NCBI GenBank assembly: GCA_963682175.1
Contig: OY821770.1
Span: 19,498,501-19,562,500, forward strand
Length of the DNA stretch: 64,000 nucleotides
DNA from: Triglochin maritima
Lineage: Eukaryota > Streptophyta > Magnoliopsida > Alismatales > Juncaginaceae
Reading direction: 5' to 3'
Of the stretch, positions 55,380 through 64,000 are shown piece by piece; the first letter of the stretch is position 1; each line of letters opens with the position of its first letter. The notes under the pieces were generated by a model that saw nothing but the letters and a program-made list of their open reading frames with translations, had not been told where the DNA came from and made no database searches. Made by a program: the position numbers and the translations under genes.

Positions 55380-55645
55380 CTCTCAGGTCGGTATCGTCTG
55401 TACCGCTGCCATCTTGAGCTGCTCCAGAAGACCACTCTCAGGCCGGCACCGTCACCCCTCTAGGGCCGGAGATCCGTTGCCATCTTGAGCAGGCCTCACA
55501 CACGAACCACCCTCAGGCCGGTACCGGTCACCCTCAAGGGCCGGAGATCCGTTACCTTCTTGGGCTAGCCCGCCAACACTCGTGAACCACTCTCAGGCCG
55601 ACACCGGTCACCCCTCTAGGGCCGGAGATCCGTTGCCATCTCGAG
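55380..55645. repeat. About 77-bp tandem units in the Gypsy-2 LTR
   Basis: CTCTCAGGCCGG-type starts at about 55380, 55435, 55513 and 55590, each followed by GGGCCGGAGATCCGTT (absent from the first). This is the same relative location as the unrelated minisatellites of the Gypsy-1 LTR and LTR-2. Confidence 0.8.
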
Positions 55646-55697
55646 CTGGCTCCACAACACAAAAACCGTACCAAACGGTCAAACAAAACCTCTCAAC

Positions 55698-56191
55698 CGG
55701 TCGACCGAATCCTCTCCACAGGACTGACCCAACCAATAAAACTGTCAACCGGTCGAACGGCAAAGGGGGTCCCGTTCGACCGAATTCGACCAGTGAAAAC
55801 TCACTCCACAGTAAAAAGCACCAACGGTCGAACCACACGCAAACACCGGTCGACCGAAAACGGCCAGGACCAAACTCAATCTGAACATAGTGCAACGGTC
55901 GACCGAAACAACACTTCGGGTCGACCGGCCAATAAGTTAACTTAAGTTCCGGTCGGACAAAGTCAATGAGCGGTCGACCGTTTAGATGGTCAACGCCCCC
56001 AACCGACATACTACAGTGCTTTCGTTCGACCGGCAAAGGGGTCCCGTTCGAGCGAAAACACACAGAGTCTCCATCCCTTGCTCGAAATGTACTACCGGTC
56101 GACCACCACCAATGTATCGTTCGACCGGTACAAGGGATTTCGCCCAAATTATACTACGACCGGTCGACCAAACCATGCCACCGGTCGACCG
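55698..56191. promoter_or_regulatory. CGGTCGACCG array, Gypsy-2 LTR
   Basis: Exact decamers at 55698 and 56182, with many further sites between (ACGGTCGACCGAA, CCGGTCGACCACC, CGTTCGACCGG and others). On the minus strand the array starts about 110 nt after the splice-donor-like site. Confidence 0.8.
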
Positions 56192-57321
56192 TTTATAGTG
56201 CAGAACGCAGCTGCACGGGTCCCACGAGCCCTCCGGCCTACCGTCGACCACCCCAACACTCACCAAAGCATATGTGAGCATCAAAGTAAAGCTTGACATA
56301 CCTTGAAGACTTGAAGAAGCCTTCGAAGACCCAACGGCGAGCTTCTCCTCACCAAACACCTTCTCCGACGAACTCCGACCGAGCAACGATGTACCCTCAC
56401 CGGCGAGCGTCCGATCCTCGCCTCGCCTTCTGAAACCCACGGTTCGAGCTCCTCCGCACACCGGAGATCTGATCAGAGAGAGAGGGAGAGGATTTGAGCA
56501 GGAGAGAGAGAGAGGAAACGAGAGAGAGAGAGAGAGAGTAATACTGACCAATATATATATACTTTTCTCCTCTAATCTCGACCATCCATCACATCTCTTC
56601 CAAATCAATCTCAGCCCTCCATCCAAACCACCAATTAAGCACCTAATCAAGGCCAAAACATGATTAGTCCTAAGTAAGGATTTAGGATATTACAGATATA
56701 CACGTTGGATATGGCATGGTTAGAATGAAATACGTATGAAGGAAGAAATTGATAGTCCTTCAAATCAAGATGTTAAAGATGAAGAACTGTTAGATGATAT
56801 GATTTGAGATGTTGCCGATAAGTTTGATGATAAACCCAAGTACTTAGTAGTCTGTTATCTGATAATGAAGAATGTTTGTATTCAGGTTGCACCAATTTCA
56901 ATAGATTGTCTGCAGTGTTCCAGTTATATACCTAGAAAGCCTCGAACGGTTGGAGTGATGTCAGTTTTACTGCCTTACTTAATTTGTTAAAAGAAATTCT
57001 TCCAGGAAAGAATGAACTTCCAGATGGGAATGCAGTATAGGAAAATGATGGCTTTTTGGCCCTTTAATCTTAATTTTGATGATTAACAAACTAATAGTAT
57101 GCATAACTTCAATTACAACATCACACACATCATATTGTCAAATTGCATAGATTTTGTGTATTCCTAACAATGTAGGTGATCAAACCAAAGGACTAATCAA
57201 CTTCAAGATCAAGGCTCAAGACTTGTAATCAAAGCTGAAGGACTTAATATGTAATTTTCCATTTATTTGAGTTATAGGATCAAATATACACTTGATTTAC
57301 AAAAGGATAAACCCGTCTGTC

Positions 57322-58156
57322 TCGGTCGTCCGTGTCCTTATCAGTTTACCGAACCAGGTTCCCAACGGATAAACGAGTGTCTATCGGTAAACTGTTCCCT
57401 ATAGAGTCAGTAACCACTTGATCTCCTGGAACCCTTGTTTCATTGTACCGAACCTTATTCGGCCAACCATCCCCTTAGAGTCACTAAAAACTTGATCTCC
57501 TGGAATCCTTGTTTCGGTGTACCGAACGTTATTCGGTCAACCATCTCCTTAGAGTCAGTAGAAAACTTGATCTCCTGGAATCATTGTGTCGGTGTACCGA
57601 ACCTTACCCGGTCGACCGTGTACCTATTCCCAGTAGCTTCAAAACTTCTCTGGACATGGCTATTCGGTATTCCAAAGCGAGATCGGTCATCCAAACTTCC
57701 ATGTGTCTTTTGGCCTAAACCAACTTCATCTTATTGGTCGACGTGGCACAACTAACTCCACCGGACTTATATTTTGTCGTTTAGCCACATCCTTTGAAAC
57801 ATCCATACCGGTCTACCGATGGCTCTTCGGATTACCGAAGTGTTGTTATATGTAAGATCGTAACGGCTATTTTTCCACGTAATATTTCAACCGTTATCGA
57901 TAAACCAATTTCCCATACATGTATCGGTCAACCGAACATGCCACGGTCTACCGAACTTGATCACCGAATCGCACCAAAACTTTACTGTCCACTTTTGCAC
58001 GGTGCGCCGACGCAGTCTCGGTTAACCAAAATTAATTATCCGATATTAGGAAAAAGTTATTGGAAGTTGGTGAATGGTTATCCGACCTATATTCGGTTAA
58101 CCGAGTTCTTATGTCTGACCATTTATTCGGACTACCGTGTTTCTAACGGTCGACCG
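57322..58156. promoter_or_regulatory. Degenerate CGGT-NN-ACCG array, LTR-B
   Basis: About 18 sites, e.g. CGGTGTACCGAAC (twice), CGGTCGACCGTG, CGGTCTACCGAT, CGGTCAACCGAAC, CGGTTAACCGAG, CGGACTACCGTG and CGGTCGACCGAA at 58147. The arms are kept more than the central two bases. The array ends about 100 bp before the TATA box. Confidence 0.75.
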
Positions 58157-58252
58157 AATCTGTCTCGATTTCTGCCCGAGCTTAAGTCACATCTTGTTTT
58201 CCCTTGGTCCAATTCTCACCAACTTACCATAACGGCTCAATTTGTTTTGAAG

Positions 58253-58263
58253 GCTATATAAGC
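58253..58263 (+). promoter_or_regulatory. TATA box of LTR-B
   Basis: GCTATATAAGC, kept in LTR-B copy 1 as GGCTATAAAAGC at about 38356. A C-rich leader follows. Confidence 0.65.
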
Positions 58264-59582
58264 TTCTTTTCACTTAAGAGACACATCCACCACCTCACTT
58301 ACAAAATATCAATCCTACTCTTGTGCTCTCAATCTTCAAGCCTTCAAAGCTCCACCAACTCTCATACTTCCACTAAATTCACTCCAAGCTTAAATCATAT
58401 CCTTGAGTGCATTCAAGTTAGATTTCAACAACCACATTCAATTTCCATTGTGTTGTAAAGCTTCGAGGAAGCACCCTCTCCGGTTGTGCAAGGCGAGGGT
58501 GTTCGCAAGGCTCCGATTGTAAGAGGGTTTATCTTCGACCCGGAACGAAGATAATAGTGAATTCTCGAGTAGGGATCGGAGGATCGATCGGAACTTGAGG
58601 AGAGGACTAGATCACCGTGGTGCGATCGAACCTCTATAAATCTTCGGAGTCATTTGCATTCTTTCCCTTATTGTTTTAATTGTGCAATTGTTTAAGAAAA
58701 TTAGGAGATAATCTATTCACCCCTCTAGATTAGTGACCGATTAACTTACAGAAAATACATGCATGCCCTAATGATTGCATATTATATAGGGTCGAATATG
58801 AAAATCTGCATCGTTGCCCGTTTTGTAATGTGTCATGGTACAAACATAAGAAAAATGGTAGTGGTGATATACCAGTACAAGGACCACCTGCGAAGGTGTT
58901 GTGGTATCATCCGATCATTCCAAGGTTGAAACGTTTGTTTGTCTGCCCTGTGGATTCAAAGAATCTGACACGGGACGCAGATCGTGATAAAGTGAATGAT
59001 CAGATGCCTCGACATCCTGCAAATTCTCCCCAGTGGAAGAAGATCGATTCATATTTTCCAGTGTTCGGTCAAGAATCCAGAAATCTAAGACTTGGTATGT
59101 GTACTGACGGAATAAATCCTTACGGGAGTTTGAGTAGCCTTCTTAGTTCGTGGCATGTTCTACTGGTTATGTACAATCTGCCTCCATGGTTAAGCATGAA
59201 ACATAGATACATGATGTTATCTTTAATGATTTTTTGTCCAAAATAACCGAGTAATGACATATATGTGTATTTGGCTTCCTTGATTGATGACTTGAAGAAA
59301 TTGTGGAACGATGGTGAGCAAGTGTGGGCTTCCTACCATCAACAATCATTTACAATTCATGCGATGATATTTTGCGCAATTAATGACTTACCCGCTTATG
59401 GAAATCTATCTGGCTATTCTGTGAAAGGGCACAAAGTGTATCCTATTTGTGAAAAAAACACATGTTCTTTGCAGCTTTTTCATGGCAGTAAGATAGTGTA
59501 TCTTGTTCATCACAAATTTCTTCCGATGAATCATCTGTACTGTAAAATGAAGAAGGCTTTTAACGAAAAGAAGGATTCAAAC

Positions 59583-59583
<1 letters not shown>

Positions 59584-59619
<36 letters not shown>
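59584..59619. repeat. 36-base poly-C run
   Basis: An uninterrupted run of 36 C within the TNP2 coding text, after AACAC and before GCAGAAATCAG. Translated it would give polyproline. Confidence 0.95.
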
Positions 59620-59620
<1 letters not shown>

Positions 59621-59703
59621 CAGAAATCAGTGTAAGGCAAGTTGTTGAGAGGGTAAAGAACATCCAATGCGAATTGGGCATGCCTTACAAACAATGAATA
59701 TTC

Positions 59704-61647
59704 TGTAGGATTTCTTGTTTAATTATACATATATATTTTTCGAATTTTCATGTATAATAAGGATCAATTTTCAATTTTCTAGAATTTATTGCATGCATCG
59801 GTTTGTTTTAACAATCTAGTTTCAAAACTCTATTAAAACAAACATGAAGGAGCTCCGAAATTCATACCTAGAAGTTCTCTAAAACTTCTCGAAGATTCGG
59901 AGACGGTTGGGATGCTCCTCGCTGCGCCGGATGCCTCCGAGTATTCACCAAACTCTAAACAAGATCGGAGAGAGGGAAGCTAGTCTCTCAATCTCCGATT
60001 GGGTTTAGAATCTAATTACTAACCCCTCTTTAGTTCCCTTTAGAAGATGACCTCTGAAGAACTAAAACTAAACTTAAGAATTAAGGAATTTTCGTGGAGA
60101 ATTATGGAGAGAGATTTTGCATAAGAAAAATAATGAATTAATTAAGGAGGTAATGAGATAACCTTGTATTTATAGGTTCTCTCCAAATTACCTATTCATG
60201 TGCAACCTCTTGCCCATGATCCCATGCAAAATTCCATCTAACCATCCATTATTTATTAATAAATAATATTAACCACGAATTAAATCAATTATGGACCAAT
60301 TCCATGCATGATCTAATTAATTCTGCAGAAAACCGTCTAGACCGGTCGACCGTTACTGTTCATCGGTCGACCGGTACTGTTCATCATGGACCGGTACTGT
60401 TCATCGGTCGATTGGTTACTGTTCATCGGTCGACCGGGTACTGTTCATCGGTTGACCACTACTATTCATCGGTTGACTTTTGCGCAGTACTGCAGACTGG
60501 TCAAATTTTGGTTTAACCCCTACAAAATTTGACATTTCGGGATTAGTAGTAAATTCACAACTTATGTAACATATTATCCTATGTAATGTCAACTCATTAC
60601 ACCCCATAATATTTACATCACATATGAATTTAATTTAGATTCTAATTATGTTATTAATCACAACATAATCTTGATTTTGCTCGTTCACCCCATGTGTCAT
60701 ATTTTCTACATGAAACCCGACACATCTTATGAACTCAAAATCCCCATTCCTTGTTTCCCAGTTTTGTGGTGTGACCTATGGGAGGATCTAGACTAAGTTG
60801 GCAGTGATATTAAGAGCTTAATATCACAAGCTATAAGCGGTATCTAGCTACACATTATAGCTCCCAATTAGTTAGATGTCTTAATTCCACTCGAACCAAA
60901 ACCCGATCCATTTAGTGATGGAGTGCACCACTTGTGTCCGTCCCTTGCCTCATGATATTAAGAATACACACAAAGTAGTATTGTGTCATCTTTGTATTAG
61001 TATTCATTTCTTGATCTCTTTAAGCTAGTTATAAATATGTGACTTAACTCAAATCACATTGTGCACATTACAACTTTGCTTTATCAAGGGGCCCACTAAT
61101 ATCATTACTCAATTAAGAGGGGCAATGATAATCTTTTGACTAGCTACCTTCTCCAACAAAAGTTGTACTTAACCAACCAATGCCTTTACACTACACTGAT
61201 CGATAGTTCAAGACACTGATCTAATTAAGTATTCCTTAAGCGATTAGATATAAGTCTCATATCAAAGGACCAAAGACACAGTAAAATATTAATGACACAG
61301 AAACACATTTCTATAATATTTTACTTATTAGGTCTATTCAGTATACAAAAGTAATATTTTCCTCTTTTGCATACCCGTGTCGTCACTCACTTGTAGAGCT
61401 ACAATGATCTATGACCAACACGACAATCTTAACTCGGTAATTAATGTCCCATGTTAATTACCATGATTGCGAATATCTTTTGTTTTATGTAAACCAATAT
61501 CTTTTAGAGCTCTACGGTTAAGGACCAAGAGCCTCTTCCTTAACACTTCTAAAAGACGAATAACATAAACAAGGAACAAAATGATTTCTCATTCAATTCA
61601 TAATAATTGACATTTAAAAGTAAAACTTTTAGAACACATTCCCTTCA
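59704..61647 (-). repeat. Copia-A solo LTR in the CACTA-3 transposase
   Basis: 1944 bp, TGTAGGATTTC to CCCTTCA. There is no matching 5-bp duplication. Instead a 22-bp stretch (AATTGGGCATGCC...) occurs directly after the right end (61648-61669) and again at 59672-59693, separated from the left end by ten extra bases. TATA box (minus) at 60163-60176. No internal Copia sequence remains. Confidence 0.92.
60343..60480. promoter_or_regulatory. Homogenised CGGTCGACCG array, Copia-A solo LTR
   Basis: CGGTCGACCG at 60343, 60364 and 60427, with variants between. Most are followed by the same spacer TACTGTTCAT, giving a period near 20 bp. The corresponding array in the 11879-13929 copy has unrelated spacers. 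Confidence 0.8.
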
Positions 61648-63469
61648 AATTGGGCATGCCTTACAAACACGGAAATGATAAGAGAAGTTGGAAGAAGAAG
61701 AAGAAAAAATCCATTTTTTAACCTTCCTTCTGGGAGACCTTAGAAGTCAGACATTGTATTGATGTGATACATGTCGAAAAAATATTTGACACAGTTTGTT
61801 AGGAACTCTTTTGAACATATCGGGTAAGACTAAAGATGGATATAATGTCAGACTTGATCTACTTGAACTTGGTATTCAAGCAAAATTGGCACCAGAGAGT
61901 AAGGGTACTCGTAAGTATTTACCACCAACCTATTACACTCTGTCCAAAAAGGAGAAATTAGTTTGTGTCAGTGTCTACATGGTGTCAAAGTGTCGCAGGG
62001 GTATTCGTCAAATATTATCAATCTTGTTTCAATGAAAGATTTGAATCTAATTGGTTTGAAGTCTCATGATTGTCATGTGTTGATGCAGCAATTGTTACCA
62101 ACTGCCATTAGATCGATATTGCCGAAACACGTTAGACATGCTATTATCAATTTTTGTTTGTTCTTCAACAAGATTTGCACCAAATCAATTGATCCAAAGT
62201 ATTTGAATAAGTTACAAAATGAAGTGGTTGTTACGATATGTCAGTTGGAGACGTACTTTCCGTCGTATTTTTTTGACATTATGGTTCATTTGGTTGTTCA
62301 TTTGGTTAGAGAAGTCAAGCTACTCGGTTCGGTTTTTTTGAGGTGGATGTATCCTTTTGAGCGTTACATGGTTAAGTTGAAAGATTATTGTATGAATCGC
62401 CGAAGGCCAGATGCGAGCATCGTTGAAGGTTACATAACTCAAGAGGTAATTGAGTTTTGTAATGAGTACTTAACTCATACTAAGAGTGTGGGACTTCCTA
62501 ATTAGAACCGACATGAAGATAGAATTGAAGGTAAAGGTACGCGTTGTCCGAAGATGATAAATCCAAAATTTGAGGATCTCTTGAAAGCATATTTCTATGT
62601 ATTGTGCAATTTTGATGAAGTCCAACCTTATTTCGATGAGCACGTGAATATAGTGAGGAAAAACATCCTTCATGGACTGATCAACAAGTAATTAATGCTC
62701 ACAATAGGGCTTTCGTTGATTGGTTCAGGGAAATTATGTACAACCGTATTGTTTCCGAAAATTTGAAATGGTTGGCATACAAACCAAATCTTGTAGTGAC
62801 ATCTTATAATGACTATGATATCAATGAGTTTTATTTTTATACCAAACCGGAGGACGAGAAAAGTACATTGCAGAATAGTGGGGTCACTTTGGTAGCTGAA
62901 TCGTTGGACATCTCTAGTTCGAAAGATAGAAATCCCATATATGCCAATATGTCTTATTATGGTCGGATTGAAGAAATATGGAAGCTGAACTTTACTAAAT
63001 TTAATGTTGCGGTATTTTAAATGCAAGATGGAGGACAATAAAAATGATCTTCAAGTCGATGAGTTGGGGTCTACTGTGGTGAACCTAAAAGAAGAAGGTT
63101 TTAAAGAAGATTCTTTCATTTTGGCATCTCAAGCAAAATAGATTTTCTATGTAACAGACCCATGTGCTAATTAATGGTCGGTAGTTTTAGAAGGAAAGCG
63201 ACAAACGTTGTCAAGAAGATGTTAATGAGGTTGGATAAATTCCTCCATTTGCAGAACTACCTGAACTTAAATCGCTCGAGGACGATAGAACTGTTGACAA
63301 CTTACTTATCCGAGATGGTCATCATGGAGTATGGATCGAGGATCCTATGAGCAAGAAAAGAAAGTAAAGTTGCATGCATGTATTAATCTTATGTTATTTG
63401 TATATTATTTCATACTTTATAACTTGAACTAAACTTTTTTTTTATTTCAGGTAGATGGGTATGAAGAAG

Positions 63470-64000
63470 AAGGCCGATCGGTGAAAGCCGGACATTGATG
63501 TCCCAAACACTGACGTCGACGTTGAAATTGAAAGAAATGATGAGGATTTAATTACATCTCAAAGACGTGGAGCTACTTTGATGGTGCAGTTTCAGTTATC
63601 GGTTAAGAAAGAAGGTCCATTCCCTCTCCAGTTTGATGAAGTGTTGTATCCAATCGGACCAAACCAGTTATACTGGAGAAGTTATTTGTGTACTCTTACG
63701 AGAACGAAAGTCGACATCTACGTCGAAAAATAGTTTGCGGTCGACGCTTCACTAAAACACCAAATTTGGCAAGATGTGTAATGGTAAGATTTAACTTCCT
63801 ACATTGTGAGTGAGTTTTGTCTTGTATGTTTTTTTATCTAACTCTCTATTGTTGTTTAATGTAGGCAAAATTTACTTTTGAGCCCATGAAAATTTTAAAA
63901 AATAAATGGATTTCATATGTGGGCAATCGGTGGAAAGATTTTAAAACAAAGTTGACATCCAACTTTATGTTTGGGGAGTACAAGGATCAAAATCCTTGTT
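63470..64000 (+). pseudogene. CACTA-3 TNPA-like (transposase_24) gene, partial
   Basis: Starts after an acceptor-like TTTATTTCAG (about 63450). The frame carries DVPNTDVDVEIERNDED, SQRRGATLMVQFQLSVKKEG and LYWRSYLCTLTRTKVDIYVE, then a stop. After a short intron (GTAAGA at about 63783 to TTTAATGTAG at about 63864) it reads AKFTFEPMKILKNKWISYVG. This matches the conserved part of the second CACTA protein (RGxTxM ... G ... W-x-FK pattern), which binds the subterminal repeats. It continues beyond the window. Confidence 0.65.

Larger units (their letters stand above)
51006..56694 (-). mobile_element. Gypsy-2: Ty3/gypsy chromovirus, lacking most of integrase
   Basis: The exact target duplication GATAT (51001-51005, 56695-56699) marks the insertion into the TNP2 first coding segment. 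The 5' LTR (54867-56694) is complete. The 3' LTR is only 409 bp (51006-51414, matching 54867-55275). Gag-pol runs 54736 to about 51415 and stops within the integrase zinc-binding region. One deletion removed the integrase core, chromodomain, polypurine tract and outer 3' LTR after insertion. The remaining frame has few defects, so this looks younger than Gypsy-1, to which it is closely related. Confidence 0.93.
54867..56694 (-). repeat. 5' LTR of Gypsy-2
   Basis: 1828 bp, TGTAACATCC (54867) to ATATTACA (56694) in plus-strand view. On the minus strand: TATA-like AAGTATATATATATTGG near 56560, a CTCTCTCTCT leader, a splice donor CTTCAAG/GTATGTC at 56301, the palindrome array, a 77-bp repeat block, and the LTR end. 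Confidence 0.93.
57046..58750 (+). repeat. LTR-B solo LTR in the CACTA-3 transposase
   Basis: 1705 bp, TGATGGC to CTTACA, flanked by the exact 5-bp duplication GAAAA (57041-57045, 58751-58755). Removing it lets the TNP2 text resume at the family's IHACPNDC region. It is the most complete LTR-B copy here and defines the family: 5' part, palindrome array, TATA box, C/T-rich leader and CACCCCTCTAGATTAG near the 3' end. Confidence 0.93.
50829..63400 (+). pseudogene. CACTA-3 TNP2-type transposase, three times interrupted
   Basis: This is the catalytic transposase of plant CACTA (En/Spm) elements (transposase_21 type). Segments: 50829-51005 (MDRNWIFATQLSDEYEYGV, stop after FRNE); 56700-57045 (NGWSDVSFTALLNLLKEILP, GKNELPDG); 58751-59703 (IHACPNDCILYRVEYE, DSYFPVFGQESRNLRLGM, PPWLSMK, SLIDDLKKLWNDG, INDLPAYGNLSGYSVKG); 61648-63400 (KKSIFFNLP, LLNISGKTKDGYNVR, SMKDLNLIGLKSHDCHVL, YFPSYFFDIMVHLVVHLVRE, VFLRWMYPFERYM, QNSGVTLVAES, YYGRIEEIWKL). 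The gaps are Gypsy-2, an LTR-B solo LTR and a Copia-A solo LTR. Stops and frameshifts also lie in the remaining exons, plus a 36-base C run at 59584. Confidence 0.9.
49154..64000 (+). mobile_element. CACTA-3, large CACTA element running past the window end
   Basis: It starts near CACGGCTACAAAAACAC (49154), a damaged CACTACAAAAA-type terminus. Subterminal repeats follow to about 49480, then a leader with intron, a TNP2-type transposase gene (50829 to about 63400) and a TNPA-like gene (63470 onward). The far terminus is outside the window. Three later retroelement insertions account for about 9.3 kb of the interior. Both genes carry stops, so it is defective. Confidence 0.8.

Noticed and set aside
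55608..56656. Long overlapping minus- and plus-strand frames in the Gypsy-2 LTR
   Set aside because: They cover the palindrome array and CT repeats and lie wholly in LTR DNA.

Overview
This window looks like intergenic chromosomal DNA from a flowering plant, most likely a eudicot. I find no complete host gene, no rRNA or tRNA gene and nothing bacterial. Nearly every stretch I can assign is a transposable element or a remnant of one. Plant-type Copia, Ty3/gypsy chromovirus (Tekay/Del-like), L1-type LINE, CACTA, hAT, FAR1/MULE and PIF/Harbinger sequences are all present. I cannot name the species.

Left part (1-24.1 kb). A minus-strand Copia relic (Copia-C: RNase H end at 4905-5234, pol at 19839-20920 and 23858-24087) has been broken open repeatedly. 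Joining the pieces across the insertions restores its reading. Inside it sits a gypsy-type solo LTR (5235-19833, target duplication CTGAT). Inside that is a Ty3/gypsy element (Gypsy-1, 5431-17519). Inside the Gypsy-1 pol gene is a CACTA element (10748-14018, target duplication ATG). Inside the CACTA element is a Copia-A solo LTR (11879-13929). Copia-C was also hit by a short gag-bearing Copia element (20926-23852, duplication TCCCT). A sister of that element lies at 1171-4144 (duplication TGTTT).

Middle part (24.6-49 kb). This holds a Copia RT scrap, a CACTA end with a TNPA-like fragment, an old Copia-A LTR, and a LINE relic split by a 1.1-kb hAT element that carries the 3' end of a CML13/14-like calmodulin-like gene. 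These are followed by a gypsy-like LTR, a FAR1/MULE transposase relic, a 230-bp tandem array, fragments of a third LTR family (LTR-B), and a two-gene Harbinger element (transposase plus Myb/SANT-like protein) split by a truncated Copia-A element (41475-45876, duplication AATTT).

Right part (49.15 kb to the window end). This is one CACTA element (CACTA-3) whose TNP2-type transposase gene starts at 50829. It has been interrupted by a truncated but ORF-rich gypsy element (Gypsy-2, 51006-56694, duplication GATAT), an LTR-B solo LTR (57046-58750, duplication GAAAA) and a Copia-A solo LTR (59704-61647). A second, TNPA-like gene begins near 63470.

The most unusual signal is a recurring short palindrome, CGGTCGACCG (looser form CGGT-NN-ACCG). 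It forms dense arrays inside the LTRs of apparently unrelated Copia and gypsy families. In the Copia-A and LTR-B LTRs the arrays lie just upstream of a TATA box. In the gypsy LTRs they lie just downstream of a 5' splice-site-like sequence, inside what looks like a leader intron ending at the gag start codon.
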